From Tipula vernalis (Eukaryota > Arthropoda > Insecta > Diptera > Tipulidae), in contig OY282560.1 in the NCBI GenBank assembly GCA_958295665.1, positions 146,064,091-146,128,090 of the forward strand: a DNA stretch of 64,000 nucleotides, given 5' to 3'. The position numbers were made by a program, and so were the translations under genes. The notes below the pieces were generated by a model, which saw only the letters and a program-made list of their open reading frames with translations, was not told the DNA's origin and did no database searches. This document shows positions 33,701 to 44,113 of this stretch, piece by piece (positions within the stretch are counted from its first letter, which is position 1; the number at the start of each line of letters is the position of its first letter).

Positions 33701-34628
33701 GCTAGCTTTAATAAAAGATCGATTGAATCGAACAGTATTTGATGATGTTATGGAAGTGGCTTGGTCAACTATGTGGAATGTAACCGATGAGACAGCAATA
33801 AATTGTGAGAGATTTTTAGACGGTAATGGAATGGAATATTTTATTGGATGTCTAAGGGTGGGTACATTTGGTTCATTTCATCAACATTGCTATAATATTT
33901 GTTACTTTTATGATGTAATGGTTTTAGTGTTACCCAGAAAAAGAGGAACTGCTAAGAAATATGATGGGATTGCTGGGTAATGTTGCGGAGGTGAAAAAAT
34001 TGCGACCACGCTTAATGACAACAGAATTTATTACGGTTTTCTCAAATTTATTAGATTCATCCAGTGATGGCATTGAGGTAATGTAGTGATTTTTTATTGA
34101 ATCTAGTTTAAATTTATTTCTATTTAAACCTAAAAATTTAGGTCAGCTATAATGCGGCTGGAGTTTTAGCTCATATTGCATCTGATGGTGTTGACGCCTG
34201 GACGATTGACACCCCATCACGTGATTTTGTGCTCGATCGCATGGAGAAAGCAATCGAGCGATGGAACTTGAATATCGAAAGAAACATAAATTATCGTAGT
34301 TTTGAGCCAATTTTTGGATTGATCCGTTATTATGATACACCAGCCTGTCAACATTGGGCTGTGTGGGCGTTAGCAAATTTAACAAAGGTAAATTCAATTG
34401 TTACATTTATCGTGATTATAATCAAAGTGTACTTATCTCGGATTTCACTTTTTCAAATAGGTGTATCCTGTAAAATATTGTCGATTATTCGAGGAAGAGA
34501 ATGGCGTGCAACTATTAAACGAGCTTGTTGAACATCCTGCACCAAATGGAAGAATAAAAGAATTAGCTCATATGGTACTACACGCTTGTAATAATGTTAA
34601 ATTTATCGACATGATGTTCGACGGATAA
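21709..34628 (+). CDS. ZER1: ZER1 / ZYG11-family Cullin-2 substrate receptor
   Basis: ZER1 proteins are substrate receptors of Cullin-2 E3 ligases and recognise N-terminal glycine and small-residue degrons. Coding exons, all GT/AG with matching phases: 21709-21884, 32071-32890, 32964-33041, 33174-33470, 33534-33857, 33928-34077, 34142-34387, 34461-34628, giving 752 residues (human ZER1 is 766). Exon 1 gives MTGRVRLKEN... ending PNEICDR. Residues 60-330 form leucine-rich repeats (LSLWYCNNIT, LPELVHLDISGTNLAGTG). The rest is the ARM-like domain with the family motifs MWNVTDE near residue 538, LLRNMMGLLGNVAEV, SYNAAGVLAHIASDG and HWAVWALANLT. The W-N-x-x-D stretch corresponds to the degron pocket as I recall it. 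Intron 1 is about 10.2 kb and loaded with mobile DNA; the other introns are 63-132 bp. The first exon is linked to the rest by phase and homology only. Confidence 0.93.
21885..23406. other. ZER1 intron 1, first part: no gene
   Basis: AT-rich intronic DNA. At 23030-23240 a less AT-rich patch with TATCCATTGCTTGTCATAGG followed by AGGCGACT resembles a motif frequent in arthropod dispersed repeats, so it is probably a transposon end. Nothing else is recognisable. Confidence 0.4.
23407..24060 (-). pseudogene. Jockey-like LINE reverse transcriptase, C-terminal fragment
   Basis: Minus-strand remnant in ZER1 intron 1. It reads SWAKSNALSINPTKSKVLLL, then a frame continuing LTRNNLLNIAP and NNLGLLLNSKLTWNDHVSSL (thumb of a non-LTR reverse transcriptase), then INYSLYSLRLIKKFCPVDLR. 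A further piece (23407-23634) matches the usual ORF2 end (LNFSVSLRTRIVNLPINIL). Stops and a shift separate the pieces, and the catalytic core is missing. The fragment stops abruptly where the hAT element begins (24062), so that element or a deletion cut it. Confidence 0.7.
24079..24217. repeat. 60-bp tandem repeat at the hAT left end
   Basis: Units start at 24079, 24139 and 24199 with GTACAATTGTACTTTTTTCA; the third is partial. Each unit holds the GTACAATTGTAC palindrome. Such subterminal repeats commonly bind hAT transposase; that role here is inference. Confidence 0.8.
24638..27024 (+). CDS. hAT transposase, four exons, uninterrupted
   Basis: The predicted exons 24638-24654, 24739-24852, 24965-25976 and 26041-27024 are joined by GT/AG introns with consistent phase, giving 708 residues. 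The start is MMDLDRWLIKKN. Then come a BED-type zinc finger (CDLC...HIERHASSDIH), the DDE-type RNase H fold with IIDESTDSTMSK (first Asp) and FTADNCNVMMG (second Asp), KYAATRWLSRQ exactly at the last splice junction, and the C-terminal dimerisation block (IPHSSANVERVFS with the catalytic-type Glu, then KCRNRLHVNTCSSL). No stop or shift occurs, which is rare for the mobile DNA in this window. The first two exons are short and could be placed differently. AATAAA lies near 27190. Confidence 0.85.
27347..29190. other. ZER1 intron 1, middle part: no gene
   Basis: AT-rich DNA. It contains a 34-bp tandem repeat at 28115-28211 (2.85 units of CAGTCAATGTTTCAATAATC...). Minus-strand frames at 28.3-29.0 kb have stretches that could be a decayed retrotransposon, but I could not confirm a domain. 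Confidence 0.4.
28115..28211. repeat. 34-bp tandem repeat
   Basis: Units begin at 28115, 28149 and 28183 with CAGTCAATG. The first differs (CTAG for TTTC) and the third is partial. It is a short intronic minisatellite. Confidence 0.85.
29190..30060. other. GC-richer repeat-like island in ZER1 intron 1
   Basis: This stretch is clearly less AT-rich than its surroundings, begins after an (ATT)n run and ends with a run of about 19 C (from 29911) and a CACTGATGATGGCTAACAGA motif at 30028. The open frames on both strands are not protein-like. It is most likely the untranslated end of a retroelement; the class is unknown. Confidence 0.4.
30061..32070. other. ZER1 intron 1, last part
   Basis: AT-rich, with a short (AC)n run near 30324 and the inverted-repeat element at 31225-31370. 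No coding sequence other than the run-up to exon 2, whose acceptor TTTATTCTAG ends at 32070. Confidence 0.45.
31225..31370. repeat. 146-bp hairpin/MITE inside ZER1 intron 1
   Basis: The ends CTGATTCTCTAAAA and its complement pair, and the stem continues through CGTGTAAACTTGTAAAAAGC for close to 60 bp per arm with a few mismatches. The loop is about 25 bp. It could be a very short MITE; the strong hairpin could also be processed if transcribed, since ZER1 transcription crosses it. Confidence 0.7.
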
Positions 34629-36692
34629 CAAATTTTATAATTTTTAGTCCTTTTTTTTATAAAAAAAAAAAAAAAACAAAAACAAACATACAAAAAATTT
34701 TATTTTATTTTCTTTGTCGAGATTACAGAAAAAATAAAAATTCAGCCAATTCAGACGCTACTTAAACAAAACTATAAATTAGGGTATAAGTTAAAAGTTA
34801 AAAACAATACTAGAAGCTTTCTTCGAATCTCTGTTTCCTAATGGATTTTGATAGAGAGTTAAATTTGTTCGAATGTTTTTTGATTGCCATAGGATAATGT
34901 TTACATAAATCAGTTCTCTATTACAAGCTAGGTATGACCCTATCCGAGCTCCCGATGTTTTATTGCTGCTACACCCACCGGGAATTTATATATATATTAT
35001 TATTGCAAATAATTAATTATTGGTTTATATGCATATTTTGAAATAATTTTTAAAGGGATGAGCTTTTTGTTTTTTTTCGGTTTCCAGATAAAATAAAATA
35101 AAAAAAAGGAAAAATATGTATGTATATCTAAAATAATATATAAATATTTCACAATAAAATAAGCTTTTTCATGTTTTTTTTTAAACAAAATTATTGAAGA
35201 TAATTATTACTTTTTACTATTATTTATTATTATAATTATAATTAAATTATAGTTTTTTTCTCACGAAAAAAATAGTATATTATGAATAAAAATAAAATAA
35301 AAAAAGAAATTATTTTTATTATTATATTATATATAAATTAAAAATTATTTTGTAAAAAAATATAAAAATAAATTTACTATTTTTCTATTTTTAGTTATTA
35401 CTATTATTACTATGTATTATACAAAATATATAATAATACTTATTATTTTGTTGGCATGATTGATTTAAAGATTAATATTTAATTTAAAAAAATTACAAAT
35501 GAAAAGGAAATATAATTTTACTTTAAAAAAATACAAAAAACCAATCCACAAAAAAAAAAAAACTACAAAATTTACATCTAAAACTATGAATTAAATATAG
35601 AAGAAAATTAAAAAAACAGATACATATATTTAACAAATAAATAATAAGAGAAAAGCTAAATTATTATAATAATTATTATTTGATTTTTATTGATTTATAT
35701 GATTATTATTTTTTGTGTTTGGAAAGAAATCAAAAAACTGATAAAATAAATAAATCAATGAGATAATTTGAACAAAATAATAAATTGGTTTTATTTCGAT
35801 TTTTATTAATTGGATTTTTTTATTTCCATTACTTAGGCTGTGAGAAGTGTACAATTTTTAAGGCAATGCAAATTACGTCGGTAAGTTTATTCTTAACCAG
35901 CGGTTAACCTGACTTTTAACCTTCGTTTAACAATGATAAAGCGACACATTCAAATAGGGACCACAGAAGCAAATATTTATTGTTTTTGGTTTATATATGT
36001 AGACGCTAGAAAAAGCTTATCAAATGCGGAGTGGCGATGTTGCCAAACATAAAGCGGCCATATCATTGGTAAGAGCTGTAGAAAGATTCCAGTATTTTGT
36101 AAATGGTAAAAAATTTGATCTGATCACTGGCCACAAGTTTGTCTTGAAGTTCGGCTAAACCATTTACTAAGGTAATACCTATCTACTTTGTGTTTGGTTT
36201 TTGTTAATTTTTTGCTGGTTTAATCGTTATAAATTTATAACAAAATAAAATAAATAACCTAAACTTAAAATGTTTACCATTTTTATTCCGTGAACCTTCC
36301 TTTAGGAAAGGTATATACATACATTTATCTTAATCAGTGGATCTAGCTAATTCGCCCACAGCCTAAATGGCTGGGCCAAATGTAAACCGTCATACTTTGG
36401 TTACTGGAATAGTAATCGGTATAAAAATGCAAATTATGCTCAAAATAAAAACCGAAAATAATTTTCTTTTTCCTTTTATCAATTGACATTCAAAATTAAA
36501 TAAAATAACAATAAAATTTCCTGAATCGTTTACATATCAATTTATCGGAATTTTTATAAATTTTTTCTAATAATGCTTCTTTATTTTTAATAACTGTCGG
36601 CACTGAATTAGATAGAATTTCAAATTCTGCTGCAATATATTTTATAAGTACACCAGTTCCAGTCATGAAATTATCGAGAAAAGGAATGCAAG
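34629..36692. other. Very AT-rich intergenic DNA after ZER1
   Basis: It contains the ZER1 3' UTR and then about 1 kb of almost pure A/T (34.98-35.80 kb) with no usable frame. A less biased patch at 35.83-36.16 kb looks like decayed repeat. No gene supported; a 67-codon minus frame at 36496-36699 has no recognised domain. Confidence 0.45.
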
Positions 36693-37110
36693 TGATCATT
36701 CAAAATATTGTGCATTGTGGAAGGATTCCACGTCGAAAGAACGATAGATTTTTAGAGACGACCCACGAATCGACCCATTTTTCATCATCCTCATAAGATG
36801 GAAGCGCTGCTCAGACAAGCCATGAGTCATCGATCGAAATAGGTAGTAATCGGAAGGTGTAGTAGGACATCCCAGTAAAGTGCTTCTAACGTTTCCTGAG
36901 ACCAATTTCGCAAGATGAGGCCGGGTGGTGTCGTGCTGAAAAATCACTTTGTTATTGCTTCAATGTTCGGCTCAATTGCATCAATTGTTGAAGGTCGCGT
37001 TTCGCGGTGATGGTTTCGTTGGGTTGGAGTAGTTCTTAATATACTATCCCCAGCTGATCCCACCAAATACAGAGCAAGAGCTTGGCGCCATGAATGAAAT
37101 TTTGATTAAA
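36693..37110 (-). pseudogene. mariner transposase, C-terminal half
   Basis: The minus strand reads IHGAKLLLCIWWDQLGIVY, then the NETITAKRDLQQLMQL stretch, a frame change, IFQHDTTRPHLAKLV with the second catalytic Asp, PSDYYLFRSMTHGLSEQRF with the third, and QYFE before the stop. This is the classic mariner layout. The distance from the second to the third Asp is 26 residues here instead of 34, because the PHPPYSPDLA segment is largely lost. The N-terminal HTH part and the left inverted repeat are absent. Inactive. Confidence 0.85.
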
Positions 37111-38039
37111 TACTTCTTCAAAATCGTTGAATTGGTTCGAGGGGAGTGCGATAAAAAATGATTTGGATGGAACCTGTGGTTTTAATATATTAACCCAATC
37201 ACCTTGGGTCTACCCGTGGCTGGAGGTGCTGCGGGTACCTAGTTATGGCACTGCTAATGAAGCAAAAAGTACATGTAATAATTATAAGAGACGTACCATA
37301 TATCGATTAAAGTAAATACAGAGTTTAATTATATCATATTCCTTGATGATAACAAGGATAAAACAATTATAGACTGACATCTCCTAGTGTAACTTTCACT
37401 GAATTTGGCCTCATATGGTATTTCTAATTTTCCCCAGAAAGGTATTTCCCATTTTTTTTTTTCGAAAACGCGAAGAATTTGCTGTGTGGTTATTCTTTTT
37501 TCTTTACGCTTTGTCTTAATAAGACCCCAGCTTCGTTTGTCCAAGCCAGCTTCTTCCGATATGCCGCTCTGTTAACAAAGGTTTTTACTATGTTGTTATG
37601 TTGTTATTAATGTTTTATTTACGAATTCTCCAAACCTCCGTCGAATTATGTTATGGACACTTCAACACAGTGCACACAAAGTTTCTTTTTGTTTTGATTG
37701 TACGTTTGTTTATTGTTAGATTTGTCTTGAATAACTTCAAAATAACCATATCGTCCTTCTCTGAGGTGTCTCTATCTAAACCTATTCCAGGTTAGTCATC
37801 CACATTTCCACAGTCCGCTTAATTCACTTCTTCACAAATGGCACAGATGTTTTGTTGTATTTGATTGTCTGGTTCACACTCATTTCCGATTCTTTGAAAT
37901 GGGTAACTAATAACACCACTTCAAAACGCTTGTTACACAAGGAACTCATTTTAATATTATGTATTGTTTACCACTCATATGCTCAAAGTGCACTGGAGAA
38001 AGAAGTTAACACGGAAAAGGTAAAAGAGTGAAGAGAACC
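37111..38039. other. No supported gene
   Basis: AT-rich DNA with only short chance frames, between the mariner remnant and the Jockey-like LINE. Confidence 0.4.
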
Positions 38040-39490
38040 ATTTTATATTTATTTATTACCAACACTAAATAGGTACCTATATACAATCGGTAAGTAAAGA
38101 TACAAAAACAAAAATAAACAATTATTAAATAACTGTCTTCTAAGCGAATTTCTTGTCATGTTAAAATCGAAAACATCGTAAACGGAATAAAAACCGCGGA
38201 AAGACCGGTTCCGAAAGTGCAAAATTCGTAGAGACAGGATCAATATGTAGCAAATGATAGCCGCGCTAACAGCGTTTGGGAGCGTAGCTATTTGAAACGA
38301 GTAAGTAATTCGTCACAATCTATTCGGAAAGTCAGAACATCGTGAACGAAGATAGCAGATGCAATGTTCTTTCAATTCTATCTGAATGGCACCTATAAAA
38401 TGGGGATCAGATTTGAGAAGCGTATTCTAGAACGGAACGAACAAAGGATATATACAGAGTTTTCAGTCTAAGCGGGTCGCAAAAGTCTTTACAATTGGGC
38501 TTAATGAATCTTATCATAATGTAAGCTTTTGTAATAATAGAATCAATCTGTAAAAGTTAGATCACAAGAAAAGGTTATGCCTAAGTCGGACATGAACTCA
38601 ACTCTATCAAAAGCAACATTAAATAAAAAATATTGCTAAAATATTGGAGAGCGTATCCGAGAGAATGATAGAATCCAAAATTTAGCCACACATTCAACAA
38701 CAATTTGTTGTTAAACGACCAACTGCAAAAGTTGTCCAAGTTACATTACAATTTCACACAGACAATATTTTTTTATTCACACCGAGCAGTGTAGTGTAAA
38801 AATTGTTTTTGTTTCTCCAACAGAAAACGACCAAAGCAGACAAGGAAAAATAATGAACCGCACTACACCGTGCGAATAAAAAAATAGAACCACAATCAGA
38901 AACATCATTAAATAGAGCAAATATTTTCATATCATCTGCGTAAAGCTGATAATGTACAAATTCAAAACACTCAACAACATTATTTACAAATAATGAGAAT
39001 AAAAGCGAACCAATGTGACTTCCTTGAGGAACTCCTGAGGTAACACGAAATGAACGAGAGCTAAAATTGTTCATCTTAACAAATTGGTAACAATCAGAAA
39101 GGTATGAAGGCAACCATTTAATAGGGATGAACAGACAATCTAGTTTGTCCAGCTTGTATCGATAAGATTCGAATGGTCAATTTTATCGAAAGCCTTTGAA
39201 AAATCGGTCTATACCATATTCACTTTTTGCATATATTCTAGTCTACTACATAAATGTCCACAAAAAGGGACTAGATTAGTTGGTGTAGACCTACCCGGAT
39301 AAAATCGGTGTTGAGCAGGAGAAATAAACCCTTTTACGTGAAAAAAACAAGAATTTCTGTACCATAGATTCGAATAGTTTTGGTTTGTCAGAAAGAATAG
39401 CGATTCCGCGATAATTGCTGATTTCATTTTTTTGCCGGATTTGAAAATAGGACGGATGAAAGATAATTTTTACCTGCTCCTTGTGTGTTG
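38040..39490 (-). pseudogene. Jockey-like LINE ORF2 remnant (reverse transcriptase)
   Basis: Pieces in order on the minus strand: GKKMKSAIIAESLFFLT and SPAQHRFYPGRSTPTNL (RT fingers; usually 'QHGF...RST'), DFSKAFDKIDHSNLID (catalytic Asp), LPSYLSDCYQFVKMNN, SGVPQGSHIGSLLFSLFVN, YQLYADDMKIFALFND (YADD box), then a thumb and C-terminal part (CISFVRSVLEYASQI, ..., FNMTRNSLRRQLFNNC). Many stops and shifts. A 120-bp inverted-repeat element (38767-38886) interrupts it after SDCGSI. It resembles the LINE fragment in ZER1 intron 1 and may be the same family. Confidence 0.8.
38767..38886. mobile_element. 120-bp MITE inside the Jockey-like LINE
   Basis: The left end TATTTTTTTATTCACACCGA and the right end ...CACCGTGCGAATAAAAAAATA are inverted repeats, also sharing CACTACAC/GTGTAGTG. 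The LINE frame reads up to one side and continues past the other. Target duplication is blurred by the A/T runs at the edges. Confidence 0.6.
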
Positions 39491-39499
39491 TAAGCCGTT

Positions 39500-39546
39500 T
39501 TTTGTTTAAACCACCTGCACGTGAATTGCTTCATGCCAGCCTGTAG
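39500..39546 (-). mobile_element. 3' part of SINE copy 2
   Basis: It matches the middle and 3' body of the SINE at 15.7-16.0 kb (CAGGTGGTTTA and GGCATGAAGCAAT on the minus strand). It ends at 39546 with the target duplication AGCCTGTAG, where the LINE was inserted. The 5' part of the same SINE lies at 47331-47490. Confidence 0.75.
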
Positions 39547-39591
39547 GCTAGGTTAGGTTAGAGTGGCTGGGATCCTACTCCCCTTACACCT

Positions 39592-40409
39592 TCATTGGAA
39601 CCATTTTGAGCTACTTATGTAGCGTAAGATATCTCGCACATTGCAGTTCTCGAGATCCATAAGGCCATCCAAACTATACTTGCCCAGATGTTTATGCCTC
39701 CTGTAAGCTAGCGCCGGGCATGAGCAGTGGAAGTGGCTCAGAGTCTCTTCCTCCTCCTCATCCATACAGCTTCTACAGAAGTCATTTGTCATTGACTCAA
39801 GCCTCCTCGCATGCTCCCCAATGAGGTAGTGTCCTGTGAGCACCCCCACGACTATACTTAAGTCAGGTCTACATAGGGATAGTAGTGTTTTGGAGCGCTT
39901 CAAGTCCAGTTTCGGCCAAACTTGCCGCGCTACATAGCATGTTTTGGTGTTAGTCCACTTCTTCTGTGCCGAGGCTATCGCCTCATTTCTAAGCGCCCTG
40001 TAAAACGCTGCTATGGGCCTCCCCAGATTTGCCCTTTCCGGTTTCAATTTGAGAGTTGTACCTTGCCTTGCCAGTTCGTCCCCCTGCAGTTCCCCAGTAC
40101 GTCCGAGTGACCGGGGACCCAGACTATCTGGATATTGAAATGCTCACTCATCTCGTTAAGAGATGACCGGCACTTCAATGCCACCACGGACGTCAGAGAA
40201 ACTGATTCCAGTGACTTAATTGCCGCCTGACTGTCCACATATATTGTTATATCCCTTGTGGATATGACATTATGCTTCAACCAAGTCAGCGCTTCCTCAA
40301 TCGCTACCACCTCCGCCTGGTACACACTGCAGTGATCAGGAAGACGAACGGATGACTTTGCCGTTTAGCTTGGAGAGCCGTCAGTATAGAATTGTATACT
40401 TCCAGTTTC
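39592..40409 (-). pseudogene. RNase H domain and C-terminal tail of the LINE
   Basis: The minus strand gives ETGSIQFYTDGSPS (first RNase H Asp), a stop and short gap, then CSVYQAEVVAIEEALTWL (Glu), ITIYVDSQAAIKSL (Asp) and IQIVWVPGHSDVLGN (His), so the RNase H motif set is present. After a frameshift near 40045 comes a tail with a zinc-knuckle-like block (CRSCMDEEEEETLSHFHCSC) and the stop at 39592. It follows in frame from the reverse transcriptase part once the insertion is set aside. Not functional. Confidence 0.85.
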
Positions 40410-40842
40410 TGTTGTTACCGACTGGCATGCGTCTTCACCGGTTGGAAAAGGATATTGCGGATGACCAAACGCGCTACTAAATTAACATCATTTTTTTTAT
40501 TTAACAAAGTGCACTCGAGGGTTATATGCGTGCTCAGTTTTGTTGTTACAAAGAAAAATAATTATAACATTCCATCCGCCTGGTATGCGAGCATATTGTG
40601 AATTCTTTATATGTTTATTTTGTATTCCCCTCCTTGATATATACCAGCATGTACATCTCGTACGAGATTACGTTTGTCATGGCTATATACTAAGTGGTGG
40701 TGCGTTGTCTTTATACGTAATTCTTTCTGGAATAATCCATTTGCTTGGGTGTTAGTGTAATTGACGCGTAAAAATAATTTGCTCTAAGTGGGGAATAGTA
40801 CAGATTGGTGTGTTCGGCGAGTCCGATGTGACAGTGTAATCC

Positions 40843-41872
40843 CAGCGTTACCACTCGAAAAAATAAAAATGTATGTAAATATATGTAAATAATGTATGTA
40901 AAATTTGTATTTAAAAAATTAAATTAAATTATGTATAAAATTTATAGAGAGAACTAAATCAAAATTATTTCCGGGTGCGGTACCCAAACCTGACTCATTT
41001 TATTGGAACTGTTCGATTTTTTTTCCTCTTCCGATAAGAATTCTTTTGGGGCCATAATTCAGTCCATCGCCTCGATTAACAGACGATTTCGATTTTTCGT
41101 TTTTGTATTATTCAAATCAGAAAAAATTCGCTCTGCTACCGCCGAGCTACGAGGCAAACTCATTAAACTCAACATAAAGTTAGCCAGTGTACCAAAAAGG
41201 AGCTCTCCTATTTAATTTTTTATTGATCCAATTTTTACCTAAAATTCCCCGATGTTTGTTTTATCTAAATTTAGTAAGTGCGAGGATAACTACAGCACTT
41301 TCAGTTCGTCCAATATGTTATCTTTGTTAGTTTCATTTGCTAACAAATTCGAAAAAATATTGATTAATGCAATTATGGAGGAAACATTTGATGACATTAA
41401 GCAATCTGGATTTATTAAAAGTAATAATTTAAATGCCGGGTTGTTAAAAGCAAATCGGCGTTTCATTTGGAGGGCAAGTTCAATATAAAATGTTTTCACA
41501 TTTCTTGCCACTTCCAAGAATTCCTCTTCATGCAACTGTTTAATTGCTAAAAATGATTGAACGGCATAACCCATGCTTATTTCGGCCAATGATATGTGAT
41601 TTTCTTCATTTTCAAAATCGATGTCATTTACGTTGTTGTTTGTTGATATTTTGGATGCAATTGGGGTTTATAAAATTCAACCCTAGCAGCATGTAATTCA
41701 AATTTCGATTCAGTATTTCAACAAAATAAATAATTTTTAAGAAATCTATCCACTTTGAATAAATTGTATCCATTTTAGTTGTTTTTGTTTTTTGAGTATC
41801 CAGTATCCATTTCTTAAAATTTTTTAAATAATGTATCCAAATGGATACAATTGTATCCAAGTGGTAACCCTG
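40843..41872 (-). mobile_element. Decayed hAT element
   Basis: The ends CAGCGTTACCACTCG (40843) and AAGTGGTAACCCTG (to 41872) are inverted repeats beginning CAG, as in hAT. On the minus strand 41290-41589 and about 40970-41215 encode the transposase C-terminal half: KTFYIELALQMKRRFAFNNP, then LMSLPRSSAVAERIFSDLNN and RNRLLIEAMDWIMA (dimerisation block). Shifts and stops are present and the N-terminal half is missing. The right subterminal region has repeated TGGATAC/GTATCCA words. The 8-bp flanks do not match. Confidence 0.75.
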
Positions 41873-41932
41873 TCCATATGTACATTTGTTCGACATCGGT
41901 TTTCGTTTCGTACATTGTATCTGTGACGTACT

Positions 41933-41983
41933 CATAACCTGCTAAAATTCTCTCTTTAGAAGAGAGAATTTTAGCAAGTTATG
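41933..41983. repeat. 51-bp palindrome flanked by GACGTACT
   Basis: Arms CATAACCTGCTAAAATTCTC and GAGAATTTTAGCAAGTTATG pair with one mismatch around a 7-bp loop. GACGTACT stands directly on both sides (41925-41932, 41984-41991), an exact 8-bp direct repeat. Confidence 0.8.
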
Positions 41984-42477
41984 GACGTACTGTACATACA
42001 GAAAATAAATACAAAATTAAAACAGCCAAATAAAAAAAAAGAAAAATTGTAAATGTGTGTACGCGATGCGGCGGGCGAGACGAAAATCGATGGCGAAAAA
42101 AGAAGAAAGAAGAGGGGGAAGATTTTTCTTTTATGAGGAATGAAAAAAAAACATAAAAATCAGTCTACTAGTTTTTGATTTCAAACAATAAGGTCGAGTT
42201 TTTATTGTAAAACTTGATGAATCTAGTTTTACATTTCCAATTCCAATTGGATAGCCTAGTTTAAATTGTTTTTTTTATAAGTGGTGAACGGTGATGCTTG
42301 TTAGTTAAAGTTAAAGCATAAAACTAAGTTTTGTTGTATTTTATAAATAAGAACTGTGTTTAAAAAAATAAAAGCAAAATATGTATATATAAAAAAAAAA
42401 ATAAATATATAACAAAATAAAGAAATTAAAATTTAAGATTTTGTGTCGAAAGTACTATTGTATTTAAAATAAATAAT

Positions 42478-42890
42478 AGTCGTGTTTTCCATGAGAACTG
42501 CACTAGAACTCGATAAATTTTAAATTCCTTTTATTCCATTTAAACAAAAAAAAAATTAAATTCATAAAGTGATAATGTGTAGTGCATTTCACATAAATAC
42601 ACATTTTAAGTTGTTACAGCAATAAATAATGGCAATTATAGCTTATTTTTTAGTTACACTGGATAAACCCATGAATTTATCGAGTGTAGTTGCGTGTAAT
42701 GACGTCAGCAAGAAATAAGAAAATATTGATGAAATAACTGAAGGGCGAAATTTTTAAATTTAAAATATGTAATTATATCAAATACACTACACATTCACGC
42801 TTTATGAATTTATTTTTTTTCGTTTTACATAGAATAAAAGGAATTTAAAGTTTATCGAGTTCTAGTGCAGTTCTCATGGAAAACACGGCT
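42478..42890. mobile_element. MITE with long inverted arms
   Basis: 413 bp. The ends AGTCGTGTTTTCCATGAGAA and the complement of the right end AGCCGTGTTTTCCATGAGAA pair for over 60 bp, and pairing continues weakly past 100 bp (CTAGAACTCGATAAA, AAATTCATAAAG, GTGTAGTG). AAT lies on both sides (42475-42477, 42891-42893), but the flanks are A/T-rich so this may be chance. Non-coding. Confidence 0.75.
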
Positions 42891-44113
42891 AATAAAAAAA
42901 AAATAAAAATTTCAATTATTAAGTGTAACGGGGCCATACCGTTGTTTTCTATAAAACTTATGAACCGTAGTAATTGTCGGATGGCTCCACATATACGTAC
43001 ATATGTATAAACATACATAATTTGTTGATTGTTGTTATCAATTTTAAGTGCCGGATGGCATATGAACTTATTATATACATACATAGTATTTTTTTTATTG
43101 AGTGTGTATCAACAGATGGTTGTGGTTTTTTAAAAATTAAATTGAATAAAATAAACCAAAATAAAAATAAAATTAATAACATTATAAATATAACGAAATG
43201 TTTTATTGATGGGGTGATGGTTTCTTTCTCCTCAGTAAATATGTGTCATTGAGTTATACGATCAAAATTAGAAAATATAAAATAGCAAAAAAACAAAAAA
43301 AAAAAAATATATTTTGAAGTGAAAATTGAAAACGAAAAGTGATATTAGACAATATTCCCGCCCGTGAGGGCAGGGCAACCATTGAGAGGGGGAACCTGCT
43401 TCGACGCTGATTGCAGTGTGGCCGGACGGGCCAAAAAAGGTAAAAAAAACCAAAACGGAAAAACTGCTACTTTTGTATTTTTATTGTAATTAGAGTAATC
43501 TAGTTTTTTTTTTGCTTGCTTAACGATTTCATGTTAAATTCTGTAAATATCATTTTTAATGTAACAGTTTGTCTTCCCTCATTATATTTTTTCTTATATT
43601 ATATATACATATATTGATTTCTGATGTCGTATCTGGGATTCGTGGTGGTCTGGTGCACCATCATCTGTGTTCACCGCATTCAGAGCAAATTATTTTGTAT
43701 TCGTTTTCTTTCTTTCTTTTTTTTGTTGTTGTGGTGCGTTTCGAACGGTTCCGCTATTTTTTTGTGTATACATATTCCGTTTTGGGTATGGTTCGGTGCT
43801 TAACAGTCTCCTCACAGTAAATTTTTTTTGGTGTTATTTTCTTTATTATTTGATAATACCGTGAAAAGTGAATAGTGAAATGAAAATTTAACGTAGAATC
43901 AGTTTAAAGTAATAACAGTGAATTTATCATCTCATTCTTTTTGAACAATTAGTTTACCGAGTTTTTTGATCGGTGTGTGCTACGTGGCACCATGTGCGCG
44001 TAACAATCTTGATTGATCTAACGATGTGAGGCATGATCATGTGGAGGGTCGGCTTTTTTTTCATCTCTGTTCTGTGCGTGCCGTTCGTTCCTCCGGCAAT
44101 GGAGGGCGACACG

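Noticed and set aside
36496..36699. 67-codon minus frame beside the mariner remnant (MITCIPFLDNFMTGTG...)
   Set aside because: IPFLDNF recalls a hAT transposase word, but nothing else supports it.
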